This document shows, one piece after another, positions 1 to 8,691 of a stretch of 64,000 nucleotides of DNA (within the stretch, counting starts at the first letter, position 1; every line of letters begins with the position of its first letter). The stretch covers positions 1,660,501 through 1,724,500 of the forward strand of contig NZ_CAKLBX010000001.1 of the NCBI RefSeq assembly GCF_920987055.1, read 5' to 3'. Position numbers and translations under genes: made by a program. The stretch comes from Novosphingobium sp. CECT 9465. Its GTDB lineage: Bacteria > Pseudomonadota > Alphaproteobacteria > Sphingomonadales > Sphingomonadaceae. The notes beneath the pieces were generated by a model. The model searched no databases. It was not told the origin of the DNA and was given only the letters and a program-made list of their open reading frames with translations.

Positions 1-72
1 TTCGAGCAGGTCGAACAAGCGGTCAAAACCCACGGTGGTGCGGCGATAGGGGGTAAAATCAAGACGGTTCAT
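1..72 (-). CDS. ibpA: small heat-shock protein (Hsp20/IbpA family), N-terminal fragment
   Basis: Only the first 24 codons lie in the window; the gene runs off the left edge. The reading MNRLDFTPYRRTTVGFDRLF is the typical N-terminus of proteobacterial IbpA-type small heat-shock proteins, which bind unfolding proteins in the cytoplasm and hold them for refolding. The alpha-crystallin domain is outside the window. The start is fixed by a GAGGAT Shine-Dalgarno sequence at 84-79. That sequence lies in a ROSE-like hairpin, which is the usual leader of this gene family in alphaproteobacteria and supports the identification. Confidence 0.82.
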   Translation of the reverse strand, partial: MNRLDFTPYRRTTVGFDRLFDLLE

Positions 73-184
73 GGCAATATCCTCATCATTTGAGCAATCT
101 GCACTTACCCTTGCCAGCCTGGGAACCCGGCGCTGGCACAGGCGGTTCTTCGGCCATGCCCGACTTGCGGCGCATGACACGAAC
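73..184 (-). promoter_or_regulatory. ROSE-type RNA thermometer in the hsp20 leader
   Basis: The last part of the leader has the ROSE signature. TTGCTC (97-92) can pair with GAGGAT (84-79), which contains the Shine-Dalgarno site. The pairing includes one G opposite G, the unusual pair known from ROSE structures, and is followed by ATTGCC-ATG. Upstream is a strong hairpin, TGCCAGC (138-132) with GCTGGCA (118-112) and an inner GGG/CCC stem. In this family the start region is closed at normal temperature and melts on heating, so translation rises directly. The 5' limit is approximate. The call rests on the motif and the downstream gene; no folding program was run. Confidence 0.75.
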
Positions 185-188
185 AACC

Positions 189-217
189 ATGTGTGTTAGC
201 GAAAACCGCATTTCAAG
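189..217 (-). promoter_or_regulatory. candidate heat-shock (sigma-32) promoter for hsp20
   Basis: Reading leftward, CTTGAAA (217-211) matches the sigma-32 -35 element exactly. ACACAT (194-189) agrees with the -10 consensus CCCCAT at four of six bases. The gap of 16 bases is slightly longer than usual. Its place just before the ROSE-like leader makes it sensible, giving heat control at both transcription and translation, but the -10 match is weak. Confidence 0.4.
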
Positions 218-238
218 ACCCCAAATTCAGAGGTTTCC

Positions 239-505
239 ATGGCCGATACACGCAAGGTTGAGATTTATACCAAATGGGGTTGCCCCTATTGCTTCCGCGC
301 CAAGGCGCTGCTCGATGGCAAGGGCGTGACTTATGAAGAAATCGACGTGACCATGGGCGGGCCGAAGAAGGCAGAGATGCTCGAACGCGCGCCGGGACAT
401 GCAACGGTTCCATCGATCTTCATTGATGGCGCGCATGTTGGCGGGTCTGACGATCTGGCTGCGCTTGAAGCCGCGGGCAAGCTGGACGCGATGCTGGCGC
501 CGTGA
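239..505 (+). CDS. grxC: glutaredoxin 3
   Basis: An 88-residue glutaredoxin of normal length. The active site CPYC is at Cys15-Cys18, after a beta strand (VEIYTKWG), and the glutathione-binding TVPSIFIDG and GGSDDL segments follow. It reduces disulfides and glutathione mixed disulfides in the cytoplasm using glutathione. It is the first gene of a three-gene unit: its TGA overlaps the GTG start of the nitrilase gene (GTGA). The grxC-nitrilase-DUF1178 order is common in alphaproteobacteria and suggests a shared link to glutathione or thiol housekeeping. An AGAGG ribosome site precedes the ATG. Confidence 0.95.
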   Translation: MADTRKVEIYTKWGCPYCFRAKALLDGKGVTYEEIDVTMGGPKKAEMLERAPGHATVPSIFIDGAHVGGSDDLAALEAAGKLDAMLAP

Positions 506-1347
506 GCGTCCCGTCGGCGCGCGGTCCGGCCAGGGTCGCGCTGTTCCAGATGACCAGCGGCATCGATCCGCAGGCAAACGCAATCGCTATCGCCGATGCG
601 GCACGGCGGGCAGCGGCTGGCGGCGCGGTTATGCTTTTCACGCCGGAAATGTGCGGGTTGCTTGATCGCGACCGGAAGCGGGCGGCGCCCCATATCGTCG
701 TCGAAGCGGACAACCCTGTGCTGTTGGCCGCGCGCGAGACTGCGCGCGAACATGGCATCTGGATCGACCTTGGATCACTGGCGGTTCTGCGCGAGGACTG
801 CAAGTGGGCCAACCGGGGGGTCGTGATCGACCCCGAAGGCGCGATCGGCGGCCGTTACGACAAGATCCACATGTTCGATGTCGATCTGGCGACGGGCGAA
901 ACCTGGCGCGAATCAGCGGCCTACACGCCGGGCGAAGCGGTGGTTACGGTCGACACGCCGATCGGGCGGCTTGGGCTTGCCATCTGTTATGACGTGCGGT
1001 TTCCGGCGCTGTTCGAAGAACTGGGGCGGCGGTGCTGCGATGCCATCCGCATTCCGGCCGCGTTCACCGTGCCAACCGGCAAGGCGCACTGGCACCTGAT
1101 GCAGCGCGCGCGCGCGGTCGAGGCCAGCGCGTGGGTGATTGCCACCGCGCAGGCAGGGCGACATGAGGATGGGCGAGAGACGTTTGGGCATTCGCTGGTG
1201 ATTGATCCATGGGGTGAAGTGGTGCTGGACATGGGCGATGCGGCAGGGCTGGGATTTGCCACCATCGATCCTGCGCGCACGGCTGAGGTGCGCGCCCAAT
1301 TGCCCAGCCTTGCCAACAAGCGCGAAATCCCTAAGTCGGACGCATGA
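502..1347 (+). CDS. carbon-nitrogen hydrolase (nitrilase superfamily, Nit1-like)
   Basis: The 281-residue protein has the nitrilase catalytic triad in the expected order: Glu49 (in FTPEMCG), Lys121 (in YDKIHMFD) and Cys162 (in AICYDVRFP). It fits the Nit1/deaminated-glutathione amidase branch, which removes a toxic side product of glutathione transamination. The glutaredoxin gene directly upstream agrees with that role, but the substrate is inferred. Translation starts at GTG 502, overlapping the grxC stop, and its own stop overlaps the next ATG (ATGA at 1344-1347), so the three genes are probably translationally coupled. Confidence 0.88.
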   Translation: MSVPSARGPARVALFQMTSGIDPQANAIAIADAARRAAAGGAVMLFTPEMCGLLDRDRKRAAPHIVVEADNPVLLAARETAREHGIWIDLGSLAVLREDCKWANRGVVIDPEGAIGGRYDKIHMFDVDLATGETWRESAAYTPGEAVVTVDTPIGRLGLAICYDVRFPALFEELGRRCCDAIRIPAAFTVPTGKAHWHLMQRARAVEASAWVIATAQAGRHEDGRETFGHSLVIDPWGEVVLDMGDAAGLGFATIDPARTAEVRAQLPSLANKREIPKSDA

Positions 1348-1856
1348 TTGTCTTCGATCTGCAATGCACGCCACTGGGGCACCGGTTTGAAGGATGGTTC
1401 GGCTCGTCATCCGACTATGAAAGCCAGCAGGCGCGCGGGCTGGTGTCGTGCCCGTCGTGCGGATCGCTTGACGTGAGCAAGGCAGTGATGGCCCCCCATG
1501 TGGGACGCAAGGGCAACCAGATTGCTGCGCCATCGACCAGACAGGAAAAGCCCGCGTCGGAAGCGGACCAGTCTTCATCCGTTCCTGTATCGCAACCGAT
1601 GGCCAACATCCCCATTCCGCCGCAAGCCGTGGCCATGCTGAAGGCGGTGGCCGCAATGCAGGCCGAGGCGCTCAAATCATCGACATGGGTGGGCGAAAAG
1701 TTTGCCGACGATGCCCGCGCAATGCACTACGGGGAAAAGGATGTCGCCCCGATCCACGGCCGCGCCACCTTGAAGGAGGCGCAGGAATTGGCTGAGGAAG
1801 GTATTCCGGTCGCTCCGGTACTGGTCCCGGTGATTCCCCCCGAAGAAGCGAACTGA
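1344..1856 (+). CDS. DUF1178 family protein
   Basis: A 170-residue protein of a conserved alpha/betaproteobacterial family of unknown function. The N-terminus (MIVFDLQCTPLGHRFEGWF) and the CPSCGS motif near residue 35 are diagnostic. The cysteines look like a zinc-ribbon site. The middle is rich in Ser, Pro and Gln and is probably disordered; the C-terminal helix region ends in an acidic Pro/Val-rich tail. It overlaps the nitrilase stop by four bases and ends the grxC unit 61 bases before tRNA-Arg. The family and operon place are secure; the function is not known. Confidence 0.85.
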   Translation: MIVFDLQCTPLGHRFEGWFGSSSDYESQQARGLVSCPSCGSLDVSKAVMAPHVGRKGNQIAAPSTRQEKPASEADQSSSVPVSQPMANIPIPPQAVAMLKAVAAMQAEALKSSTWVGEKFADDARAMHYGEKDVAPIHGRATLKEAQELAEEGIPVAPVLVPVIPPEEAN

Positions 1857-1917
1857 GGCTGGATTTGCGCCAAAAGCGCGTTGCCAGCGTGAGTGCCGCT
1901 GCCTAAAGGAGAGGCGG

Positions 1918-1994
1918 GCACCCGTAGCTCAGCAGGATAGAGCACCAGATTCCTAATCTGGGGGCCATGGGTTCGAATCCCGTCGGGTGCACCA
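1918..1994 (+). tRNA. tRNA-Arg (anticodon CCU)
   Basis: A full 77-base cloverleaf. GCACCCG (1918-1924) pairs with CGGGTGC, the anticodon stem is CCAGA/TCTGG with loop TTCCTAA (anticodon CCU), the T loop is TTCGAAT, and CCA is encoded at 1992-1994. It reads AGG codons. Its 3' part (1948-1994) is the integration target of the neighbouring element. The element carries a copy of this part, so the tRNA remained whole after insertion, and the displaced original end lies at 19251-19299. Confidence 0.97.
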
Positions 1995-1996
1995 TT
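1948..1996 (+). repeat. attL: 49-bp direct repeat inside tRNA-Arg
   Basis: These 49 bases, from the anticodon stem through CCA plus TT, are identical to 19251-19299. The flanks differ at once on both sides (A versus C before, A versus T after), which sets the repeat limits. Use of the anticodon-to-3' end of a tRNA gene as attB is classic for tyrosine-integrase elements. Confidence 0.95.
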
Positions 1997-2122
1997 AATT
2001 CTCTTTATATTTCAGATATTTATCTCACGCCAAACAGCGAGGCAGGGCCGGAATTGAGTTGCGTCCGTGTTGCACTGAATACCACTGATTTTCTTGGTTT
2101 CCCACCGCGTCCCGGCGAGTCC

Positions 2123-2144
2123 ATGCAACACAGATGCAACACGG
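2123..2144 (+). repeat. tandem 11-bp repeats, candidate integrase arm-type sites (left)
   Basis: ATGCAACACAG (2123-2133) is followed at once by ATGCAACACGG (2134-2144). An inverted copy of the core, TGTTGCA, is at 2068-2074. A matching pair built on the same TGCAACA core and the same 11-bp step lies at the right end, next to attR. Direct repeats one helical turn apart inside both ends are typical of the arm sites bound by the N-terminal domain of integrases. The binding protein is inferred. Confidence 0.55.
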
Positions 2145-2155
2145 TGGACAAGGCT

Positions 2156-2446
2156 TCACTTCGCCATGCGGCCAGCGCTGTCCGTTGATTTGCGTTTGCG
2201 CCAGTACTGGCCGGAGCGTACCCAAACGAGGTCAAGATCACCCCCGCTGGTCAACTTGTTGAACTCGACCAGAACAGCCTTGGCGATACCCCAGTTGCGC
2301 TGCTTATTGCGGTAAACAAAAGCTTCGCCAAACTGGACTTTGATCTTATGCGCGACACTCTGTTGATAGAGATTCCCGGTTGGGCTGATCATGCCCACCA
2401 TAAATTCCGCTACGTCGCGTGCGGTCGGCTCTACACTGTCCGTCAT
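2156..2446 (-). CDS. small accessory protein, DUF6953-like
   Basis: A 96-residue soluble protein at the left end of the element, downstream of the giant ejection-like gene. The pattern, an N-terminal helix (VAEFMVGMI), a short middle part with FGEAFVYRN, then AKAVLVEFNKLT and a C-terminal LVWVRSGQYWRKRK, resembles the small DUF6953 family as I remember it; no search was run. No catalytic motif is visible. The position suggests a late or cargo gene. The stop lies 160 bases from attL. Confidence 0.55.
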   Translation of the reverse strand: MTDSVEPTARDVAEFMVGMISPTGNLYQQSVAHKIKVQFGEAFVYRNKQRNWGIAKAVLVEFNKLTSGGDLDLVWVRSGQYWRKRKSTDSAGRMAK

Positions 2447-2598
2447 CGAATGCCCCCATTACTCTGGTCCTACCGAGATGGGCGATGTTGAGCGCAATAC
2501 AAGTGAAGTGAACACCAACTGTGGATAACGCAGCAAGGGCACCAACCATAAGCCGATGCCCTTGCGCCACACGTGTTCTCAGGACACGAAGAATACAC

Positions 2599-5500
2599 CT
2601 ATCCGCCGTCGTCTTCAATCCTCCCGGTACGCACGCCCTCCCACCAGTCGCCCATATCTTGCGGCGCAGCGTCACCAGACATCACGTCCATAAGGAACTG
2701 TGCCGACGCCGCACCCTGTCCCGGTACAAGCCCGGTGACGTAGCCAGCAGCCTCCAGCGTGTTCCGTGTGGCGCGCGTAGTCTCTTTGCCCTGTGCGACC
2801 TTGCGCACGTCCCCTGCGACCCGCTCCAGCGATTCGCCGATGCCCTGCACAGGTGTGAAGCGGTAGCCGAACGACTTGTCGCCTGAGAGCTTGCGACCGA
2901 CGACGGGCACGATGTCGCGCAACAGCGGTATCGGCGCGGCCAAGTTATAGACCGACTGTTTCGCCGCCCATTCGGTCCAGCTTTCCTCGTTGTCATCGTC
3001 AGGGCCGTTGCCCGTCAGGATCGCGGGCAGGACCGGCGAAATGACGCCAATCAGCAGGCCGCGCATCGCGAGTTCCGGGATCATCTTTTTGTTCCGGCTC
3101 CGCCGCGCATCGCCAACGTCCCAGCCCAACTCAATGAACCGCTGGAGGCTGGCAGACTGGAACGAATAGAACTGCGTCAGCACCTTGCCGAGTTCACCGG
3201 CAGGACCGCGCCCGCGCTGGATTGCCGCCAGATCCTTTGCAGCGCCCGCGCCTTGGCTTTCACGGACAGCCGAATCCGCTTCGTGCACGGCCTGGTCCTG
3301 TTCCATGCCCGCCGCGATGGCCTTGTTATAGGCACCAATCCACGTCGGGATGACGACAATGCGGTCGAACATACTGATACCCGAGAACGCGTAGCGCTGG
3401 ACCATCGAAGCGAGGTCAGTCTTACCGGCGAACCGGCGCACGTTTTCGCGAATGTCACGGTCGAGCGTATCGAAACGGCTTTGCAGTTCGAGACTGCGCT
3501 CCAATGCAAACGCGCTCGTTTCGCGGGGATGGCGCAGCGTGGCATTCATCCCGGCCGCAAACCACTTCGGGCCGACGCGCTCGACGGACATTGCATAGCC
3601 GCCAAGCTGAGAGATCATCGTCCCGATCCGGTAGGCCATGCCCACGAACGTGGTGTTGCGCCGCGCCGCCCGCATGAAGCTTTCCAGCTTGCTCATACCC
3701 GCACGGTCATAAACCCATTCGTTCGCGATGAACTGGAGCCACGGGCGGAACAGGCCCGACACGTCAGGCCCCATAGTTTCGTCAACGGCATCCATCAGGC
3801 GCTTGTCGCCAAGGAAGCGCCAAGCCTGCATGACGGCTTCGCGATGCGTCAGGTCGTGCACCACTTCGGCAACGTGCCGATTGATGACATCGAGCGAGAG
3901 CAGCACGGGCCGCTGCACTTCGGTGCGTTCTTTCGTGAAGCCGCGCGAGGTCGAGGGGCGCGTATATCCGTTCTCGTAAAGCTTGCCTTCGCCCTTGGCC
4001 GCGTGTTCATTGGCGGTGCGGCTGCGGGCAGGGTCATAAACAACCGGGAAGTAACCACCACGCAGCACACCCGCCGACGTGGTCAGGACGCGCGGGCGAA
4101 CCGCATCAGGCTCAATGCCGTTAACCCGCTTTTCGAGTTCGACAATGCGCGGCCAGAACTTGCCGATGGTATCCCATACCGCCTGGACATAGCGCCACTC
4201 TTCGGACTGCAGTTCGGCATCGAGGACGCGCATGACTTCAGCTTCCCGCCAGCCATAGCCACCGGCCAGCTTGGACGCGTTGCCTTCGTTACCCATGTTG
4301 AGCGCCATCGATATCAGGCGCGACCGAGGCCCCTGCATAGGCTCCCGCGTACGGGGATCGAACAGGCTCGCAACCGTTAGCGGGTCGTTCCACGTCGCGA
4401 GGATTTTGGGGGGAACCTTGCCAAGGTGCCCGTCCAGTTCGTCCAGCACTTCGCGCATCTGCTTATGTTCGTCGGCCTGAGCCTTGGCGAGAGGCTGGAA
4501 CACCACGCGGTTGAACGCCCCGTGACGGCTACCGTCGAGCCGATGGAACACGGTTTCCATCTTGAGCAGGGCAGCGCCGATACCGAGCGCACCGCTCTTG
4601 ATGTCGTCCCACTTCGAAGGATCATCGAAGCTTTTGACCTTGCGCAGCGGCAGGCGTTCCATCGTCTTGACGGCTTCACCGACCAGCGCGTCAAGCTCCC
4701 GCTGTTCCTGATTATCGAGCAGCGTCTGCTTGAGCCGACCGAGATGGAGAATCTGCTTTACTGCGTCATCAAGGCCGAGCAGTTCTTCCGCCGACAGCTT
4801 CGTCCAATGCGTCTTGCCAATCATCGTGGCGAACGATTTGGGAACCGCGATGGTGTGGCCTTCGTCCTCGCGAGCATTCGCCCACGCTTCGAACGACTGC
4901 TTGCGGTCTACCGCCTTGCCCGTCCGTTCCTTGAAATCGACCTGCGATAGAAGCTCATGCGCCTGGTCTAGATATTCCGCATCGACCCCGGCAATCTTCT
5001 TGCGAGACGCCACGCGGTCAAGCCGGGTTATTGCCGTGTCGATTTCCTGAGCAGCATCGCGCGCTTCACGAACCAAGGCGTTGTTCAGCAGTTGGGCTTG
5101 CTTGTGGCGGAATGCCAGATCGACCTTGCCCGCCGCCAGCGCCTCGAATGCCGCCTTCGAGTTCATCGCAGCCGTGCGCCGGTATTGCTGGATTGCAGCG
5201 CGGCTAATGTGATCGCGGACTTCGCCCGACCGTACACGGCGACGTGCCCACTCCCGCGCCATGCCGTAAGGGGTAGGACGCTTGGAGGTGCGCCGAGCCA
5301 GTGCCCGCACTTCCGCCGCGATGACTTCGCCCTGTAGATCGTTGTGGACCGCCGCGAGCGCTTCCTCTTCGATCTTGCCCGTCGTGAAGGGGTCGCCATA
5401 GCGCTCAGCCATCACGTCATGGGTTTCGGCATCGATGGTCGCTTGTCGGACGGTACGCTTGTCACCCGCCGCCCGCAGGCCCTTGCGCTGCTTTTCCAGC

Positions 5501-8500
5501 CCCATCAGCGTCTCGACAAGGTTGCGCCCATCCCGCAGCCCCAAGGCTTCAGCGAGACTGTCAGGATGGACGCCGCCCTCCCGGTAGGCTGGAGGCACCG
5601 ACGCGGGAAGGAGTTTCAGGGAATCGGCCCCGAAACGGTCTATGACCCAATCGCGGTTAAGCGGCTGAGTGCGGATCGCTTCAAGGGCACGGAACGCAGG
5701 GCGAGCATCGACCGACCGCGACACTTCCGCCCGGGCCTCATTTTCCCAAAGGCGATACTGGTCAGTCTGCCGAGCCTTGAGAGCGCGAAGCGACTTTGCC
5801 AGCAGTTCGCTGTTAGCGGTCGATTTGGCCTGTGCGACCAGATCCATATAGGCATCGAATTCTTCGCGCGTCATGCCGCCCGAGGCAGCATCGGCGAACA
5901 CCGGGTCCAGACCTTGCGCTTCGCTCTTTTCGGCAATCTCCTGATCGGTGGCGAGCAGCCGGTCCATCACGCGGCGTACGTCGTCCGAGATAGGCGACTT
6001 GAGATTCTGCACCCGGCGATAGAGGCCGACCATCCAGGCGCGCATGGTCTCGAACACTTTGAGCAGCGCCGAGGATGGCGACTTGCCTTCCATGAGATAG
6101 CTCTCAAACCCCCGCGCCCACAGTTCGTGGGCACCGACAGGAATGTCCTTACCGACCTTGTGACCGTTGGCAGAGAACCAAGCCTGCACGGCCTTCCAAT
6201 CGGCCTTGAGCTGTTCCGGCGCGTCGGGAAGAGCCGCGTCTGCCTTCAGTTCCTCAAGCCACAGATGGCCGCTTTCGTGCAAAAATGTGCTTAAATTTCG
6301 CGATTGAAACAATTGAACGACCGCCTTGCCGTCAGCAGTGAAGCTGATCTTGCCGCGCTCGCCGCTGTTGTACGAACGGCCCGAACTGTCGCCCTGAGTG
6401 TATCGACCGATGAAGTCCCGGATTTCGCCGTCCGACATCGAAGCCGGATCACGGCCAGCGTCGGTCAGCATTTGCCCCAGCTCTTCCGAGGCTGCGCGCA
6501 TGGCGTCAACCTTGGGATCGCTGGCGTAACGTGCATTTCCAGCAAGTTCATCACTGATTGCGGATATGAGTATCTGTGTGTCGAGCGTGCCCGTGTCCTG
6601 TCCTGCAAGCTCCGGAAAGAAGCCCGCTTCGACAGCTGCGCGCAACGTGGAGTCGTGACCGTAATCACCATTGCCGCTAATGCCGCCCATCGACGCCGCA
6701 GGGTCGAAGTCCCGAATAGCCTTGCGCCGGAACGGCCTTTCCTTGTGCCAATCAGCAAGCCCGACCGCCTTCAGATCGCCGCCGAGGTCGTTGATGCCGC
6801 CGCGCTGCACGATCCATTCAACCAAGCTAGGCCCGCTCTGGACGGTCGATGGCTGGCCACGACGTAGCGCATTGATGACTAGGTCGGTTGCATCGGCCTT
6901 GGTCGCCTCCCGCAGCTTTTCCGGCAGGACTTGTTCAATCCCGACGTGATCGAACTCCGTACCGGTCACAGCGCGTCCGAGCCGGTCGGACCGTGACATA
7001 TAGCGTTGCGTCACTAGTTCGGCCTGCACCCGCGCCGTGTTGGGACTGAATCCGGCACCGGCCAGCTTTTCGAACGCCGACGAGAACAGGCGCGTGCGAG
7101 CCTGCCCACTTGAAGCATCGACCAGCACCGACAGGTCGCTTTCCATCAGGCCTTGCTCATCGGCCAGTGCGAGCGCTTCGGATCGGCTCACACCGCCCGC
7201 CGACATGCGCATGTCATTGCGCAGCGCATCCCATGCAGGCGTCCCCGCAATATGCGTCATCGCCGACGACACCGGCAGCACGACATCGCCGCCCGTGGCT
7301 TCAGCGCTGGCAAGGTCGTCTTCCAGCGAACGCCAGAAGTCGGAGTCCTCAAACCCCGGCGACTGCATAAATTCGCGGATCTTCTCAGCCGGGACATAGA
7401 CCCTGTCACCCGTCATACTCTCGGTCAGGTGATCCATCATGGCTTTGAAGCCGTCCGGATCGCGCGCGCGCAGTTTGGATTCGCCCGCGCCTTCGCCAAG
7501 CCGATCTAGGAAGATGCCTTCCGCCTCAGCCTGTGCGCGCATGGTGTGCCGCTGTTCGGCCTTGCTTGCGACCGCATGCAGCCCGCCCAACGTCCCGGCA
7601 GCGACGAGCACGCCCAGCGCTGTTTGATAAGCCGCTTCGGGGCGTTCTGCGATGAACTGCCCCCAAGTCTTGTCAGGGTTGGCAATGGCCGTATCGACCG
7701 CGTCCTGCGCGAACGTCGTCGCCTGTTCCGACAGCATTTCTTTGGCAAGCACTTCACCAATGAATTTGCCGGTTGCACCCTTGCCGAACTTCGACACGAC
7801 AGCCGCCATGGGGATCGCTTCGAACCCGGCTTCGATAGTGCCTTCCAGCAGCGCGCCCGTAGCAGACTCAGCACGAGTGCCACCGCGAACACGATACTTG
7901 CCGTATGCGGTTCCGCCCGTCTGAATACCGGCAACCGCCATCGCGGGGACCGGCGAGCGCGTGATGATCGACGCGGCCACACCCGGAGCCATCTGAGCGA
8001 CCGAGGCGAAACCACCATATATGCCGCGCGCCGTCTCAGATCGAAACGCAGGCGTTGAGGTCTCCACGTCATCTTGCGCCTGCACGATGTCCGAACGCAA
8101 GCGGTCAGAGTACGCGGTCCCGCCCTGCAGCCACTTCGGCGCGGGAACCCAATCGTCGATTGCCAGCGACAGGCCAGCATCCATCTGTTTCCAGCCACCG
8201 ACGAGGCTCGACCATACGCCTTTGACGCTGTTGACGAACGTCGGGTCTACCGGCTCAGGCGCGCTGATCGACCAACCGCGCGCAAGCTCTACAGGATCGA
8301 AGGCACGGCCCATCTTGCCCAGCGCTCGCGTATCATCTGCCGCCGCAGCTGCATCGCGCGGGTTGGCTTCGGCCCATGACCCGATGCGCGGAAAGATGCC
8401 CATCGTGTTGATGAAGCTGGTTGCCTGGTCGGCAATCTGAATTGCCTGAAGTTTGGGATCGACAGCCGCAGCAGGCAGGCCCCGCGCACGAGCGATCCTG

Positions 8501-8691
8501 TTTGCCTGTGCCGCCGCATCAGGGGCAGGGGCAGCACGCAGGATCGCACCGACCTGCCGATTGCGCCGCCGCGCGATGATGTCGTCATAAGGGTTTGCCG
8601 CCTCAGGGACAGGCTCGGGCTGGAAGGTGTGGAACGTGCTGGCCGGTCGCGCCTGCTTGCGCCGAATGATGTCGTCGTAAGGGTCGCTCAC
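2599..8691 (-). CDS. giant phage virion-type protein (2030 aa) with HExxH zincin motif, gp16-like ejection protein candidate
   Basis: An unbroken 2030-residue reading frame starting with GTG, which overlaps the upstream stop (GTGA, 8691-8688). The N-terminus has two copies of a PYDDII motif followed by Arg/Lys. A hydrophobic Ala/Gly-rich stretch lies around residues 220-380, and a zinc-protease-like HESGH is at residues 805-809. The middle is long, charged and helical. The C-terminal part (QGAGAAKDLAAIQRG, then a hydrophobic segment with ISPVLPAILTG) resembles the ends of very large podoviral and polyvalent phage proteins. Together with the two upstream genes it looks like a T7 gp14-gp15-gp16-type set, whose proteins leave the virion to form a channel through the cell envelope. 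Family identity is by pattern only. Confidence 0.7.
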   Translation of the reverse strand: MSDPYDDIIRRKQARPASTFHTFQPEPVPEAANPYDDIIARRRNRQVGAILRAAPAPDAAAQANRIARARGLPAAAVDPKLQAIQIADQATSFINTMGIFPRIGSWAEANPRDAAAAADDTRALGKMGRAFDPVELARGWSISAPEPVDPTFVNSVKGVWSSLVGGWKQMDAGLSLAIDDWVPAPKWLQGGTAYSDRLRSDIVQAQDDVETSTPAFRSETARGIYGGFASVAQMAPGVAASIITRSPVPAMAVAGIQTGGTAYGKYRVRGGTRAESATGALLEGTIEAGFEAIPMAAVVSKFGKGATGKFIGEVLAKEMLSEQATTFAQDAVDTAIANPDKTWGQFIAERPEAAYQTALGVLVAAGTLGGLHAVASKAEQRHTMRAQAEAEGIFLDRLGEGAGESKLRARDPDGFKAMMDHLTESMTGDRVYVPAEKIREFMQSPGFEDSDFWRSLEDDLASAEATGGDVVLPVSSAMTHIAGTPAWDALRNDMRMSAGGVSRSEALALADEQGLMESDLSVLVDASSGQARTRLFSSAFEKLAGAGFSPNTARVQAELVTQRYMSRSDRLGRAVTGTEFDHVGIEQVLPEKLREATKADATDLVINALRRGQPSTVQSGPSLVEWIVQRGGINDLGGDLKAVGLADWHKERPFRRKAIRDFDPAASMGGISGNGDYGHDSTLRAAVEAGFFPELAGQDTGTLDTQILISAISDELAGNARYASDPKVDAMRAASEELGQMLTDAGRDPASMSDGEIRDFIGRYTQGDSSGRSYNSGERGKISFTADGKAVVQLFQSRNLSTFLHESGHLWLEELKADAALPDAPEQLKADWKAVQAWFSANGHKVGKDIPVGAHELWARGFESYLMEGKSPSSALLKVFETMRAWMVGLYRRVQNLKSPISDDVRRVMDRLLATDQEIAEKSEAQGLDPVFADAASGGMTREEFDAYMDLVAQAKSTANSELLAKSLRALKARQTDQYRLWENEARAEVSRSVDARPAFRALEAIRTQPLNRDWVIDRFGADSLKLLPASVPPAYREGGVHPDSLAEALGLRDGRNLVETLMGLEKQRKGLRAAGDKRTVRQATIDAETHDVMAERYGDPFTTGKIEEEALAAVHNDLQGEVIAAEVRALARRTSKRPTPYGMAREWARRRVRSGEVRDHISRAAIQQYRRTAAMNSKAAFEALAAGKVDLAFRHKQAQLLNNALVREARDAAQEIDTAITRLDRVASRKKIAGVDAEYLDQAHELLSQVDFKERTGKAVDRKQSFEAWANAREDEGHTIAVPKSFATMIGKTHWTKLSAEELLGLDDAVKQILHLGRLKQTLLDNQEQRELDALVGEAVKTMERLPLRKVKSFDDPSKWDDIKSGALGIGAALLKMETVFHRLDGSRHGAFNRVVFQPLAKAQADEHKQMREVLDELDGHLGKVPPKILATWNDPLTVASLFDPRTREPMQGPRSRLISMALNMGNEGNASKLAGGYGWREAEVMRVLDAELQSEEWRYVQAVWDTIGKFWPRIVELEKRVNGIEPDAVRPRVLTTSAGVLRGGYFPVVYDPARSRTANEHAAKGEGKLYENGYTRPSTSRGFTKERTEVQRPVLLSLDVINRHVAEVVHDLTHREAVMQAWRFLGDKRLMDAVDETMGPDVSGLFRPWLQFIANEWVYDRAGMSKLESFMRAARRNTTFVGMAYRIGTMISQLGGYAMSVERVGPKWFAAGMNATLRHPRETSAFALERSLELQSRFDTLDRDIRENVRRFAGKTDLASMVQRYAFSGISMFDRIVVIPTWIGAYNKAIAAGMEQDQAVHEADSAVRESQGAGAAKDLAAIQRGRGPAGELGKVLTQFYSFQSASLQRFIELGWDVGDARRSRNKKMIPELAMRGLLIGVISPVLPAILTGNGPDDDNEESWTEWAAKQSVYNLAAPIPLLRDIVPVVGRKLSGDKSFGYRFTPVQGIGESLERVAGDVRKVAQGKETTRATRNTLEAAGYVTGLVPGQGAASAQFLMDVMSGDAAPQDMGDWWEGVRTGRIEDDGG

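Noticed and set aside
3253-4380. Long rightward reading frame opposite the giant phage gene
   Set aside because: The GC-rich third-position bias of the real leftward gene leaves antisense frames open. The product is Arg/His-rich with no domain, and the leftward frame is continuous through it.
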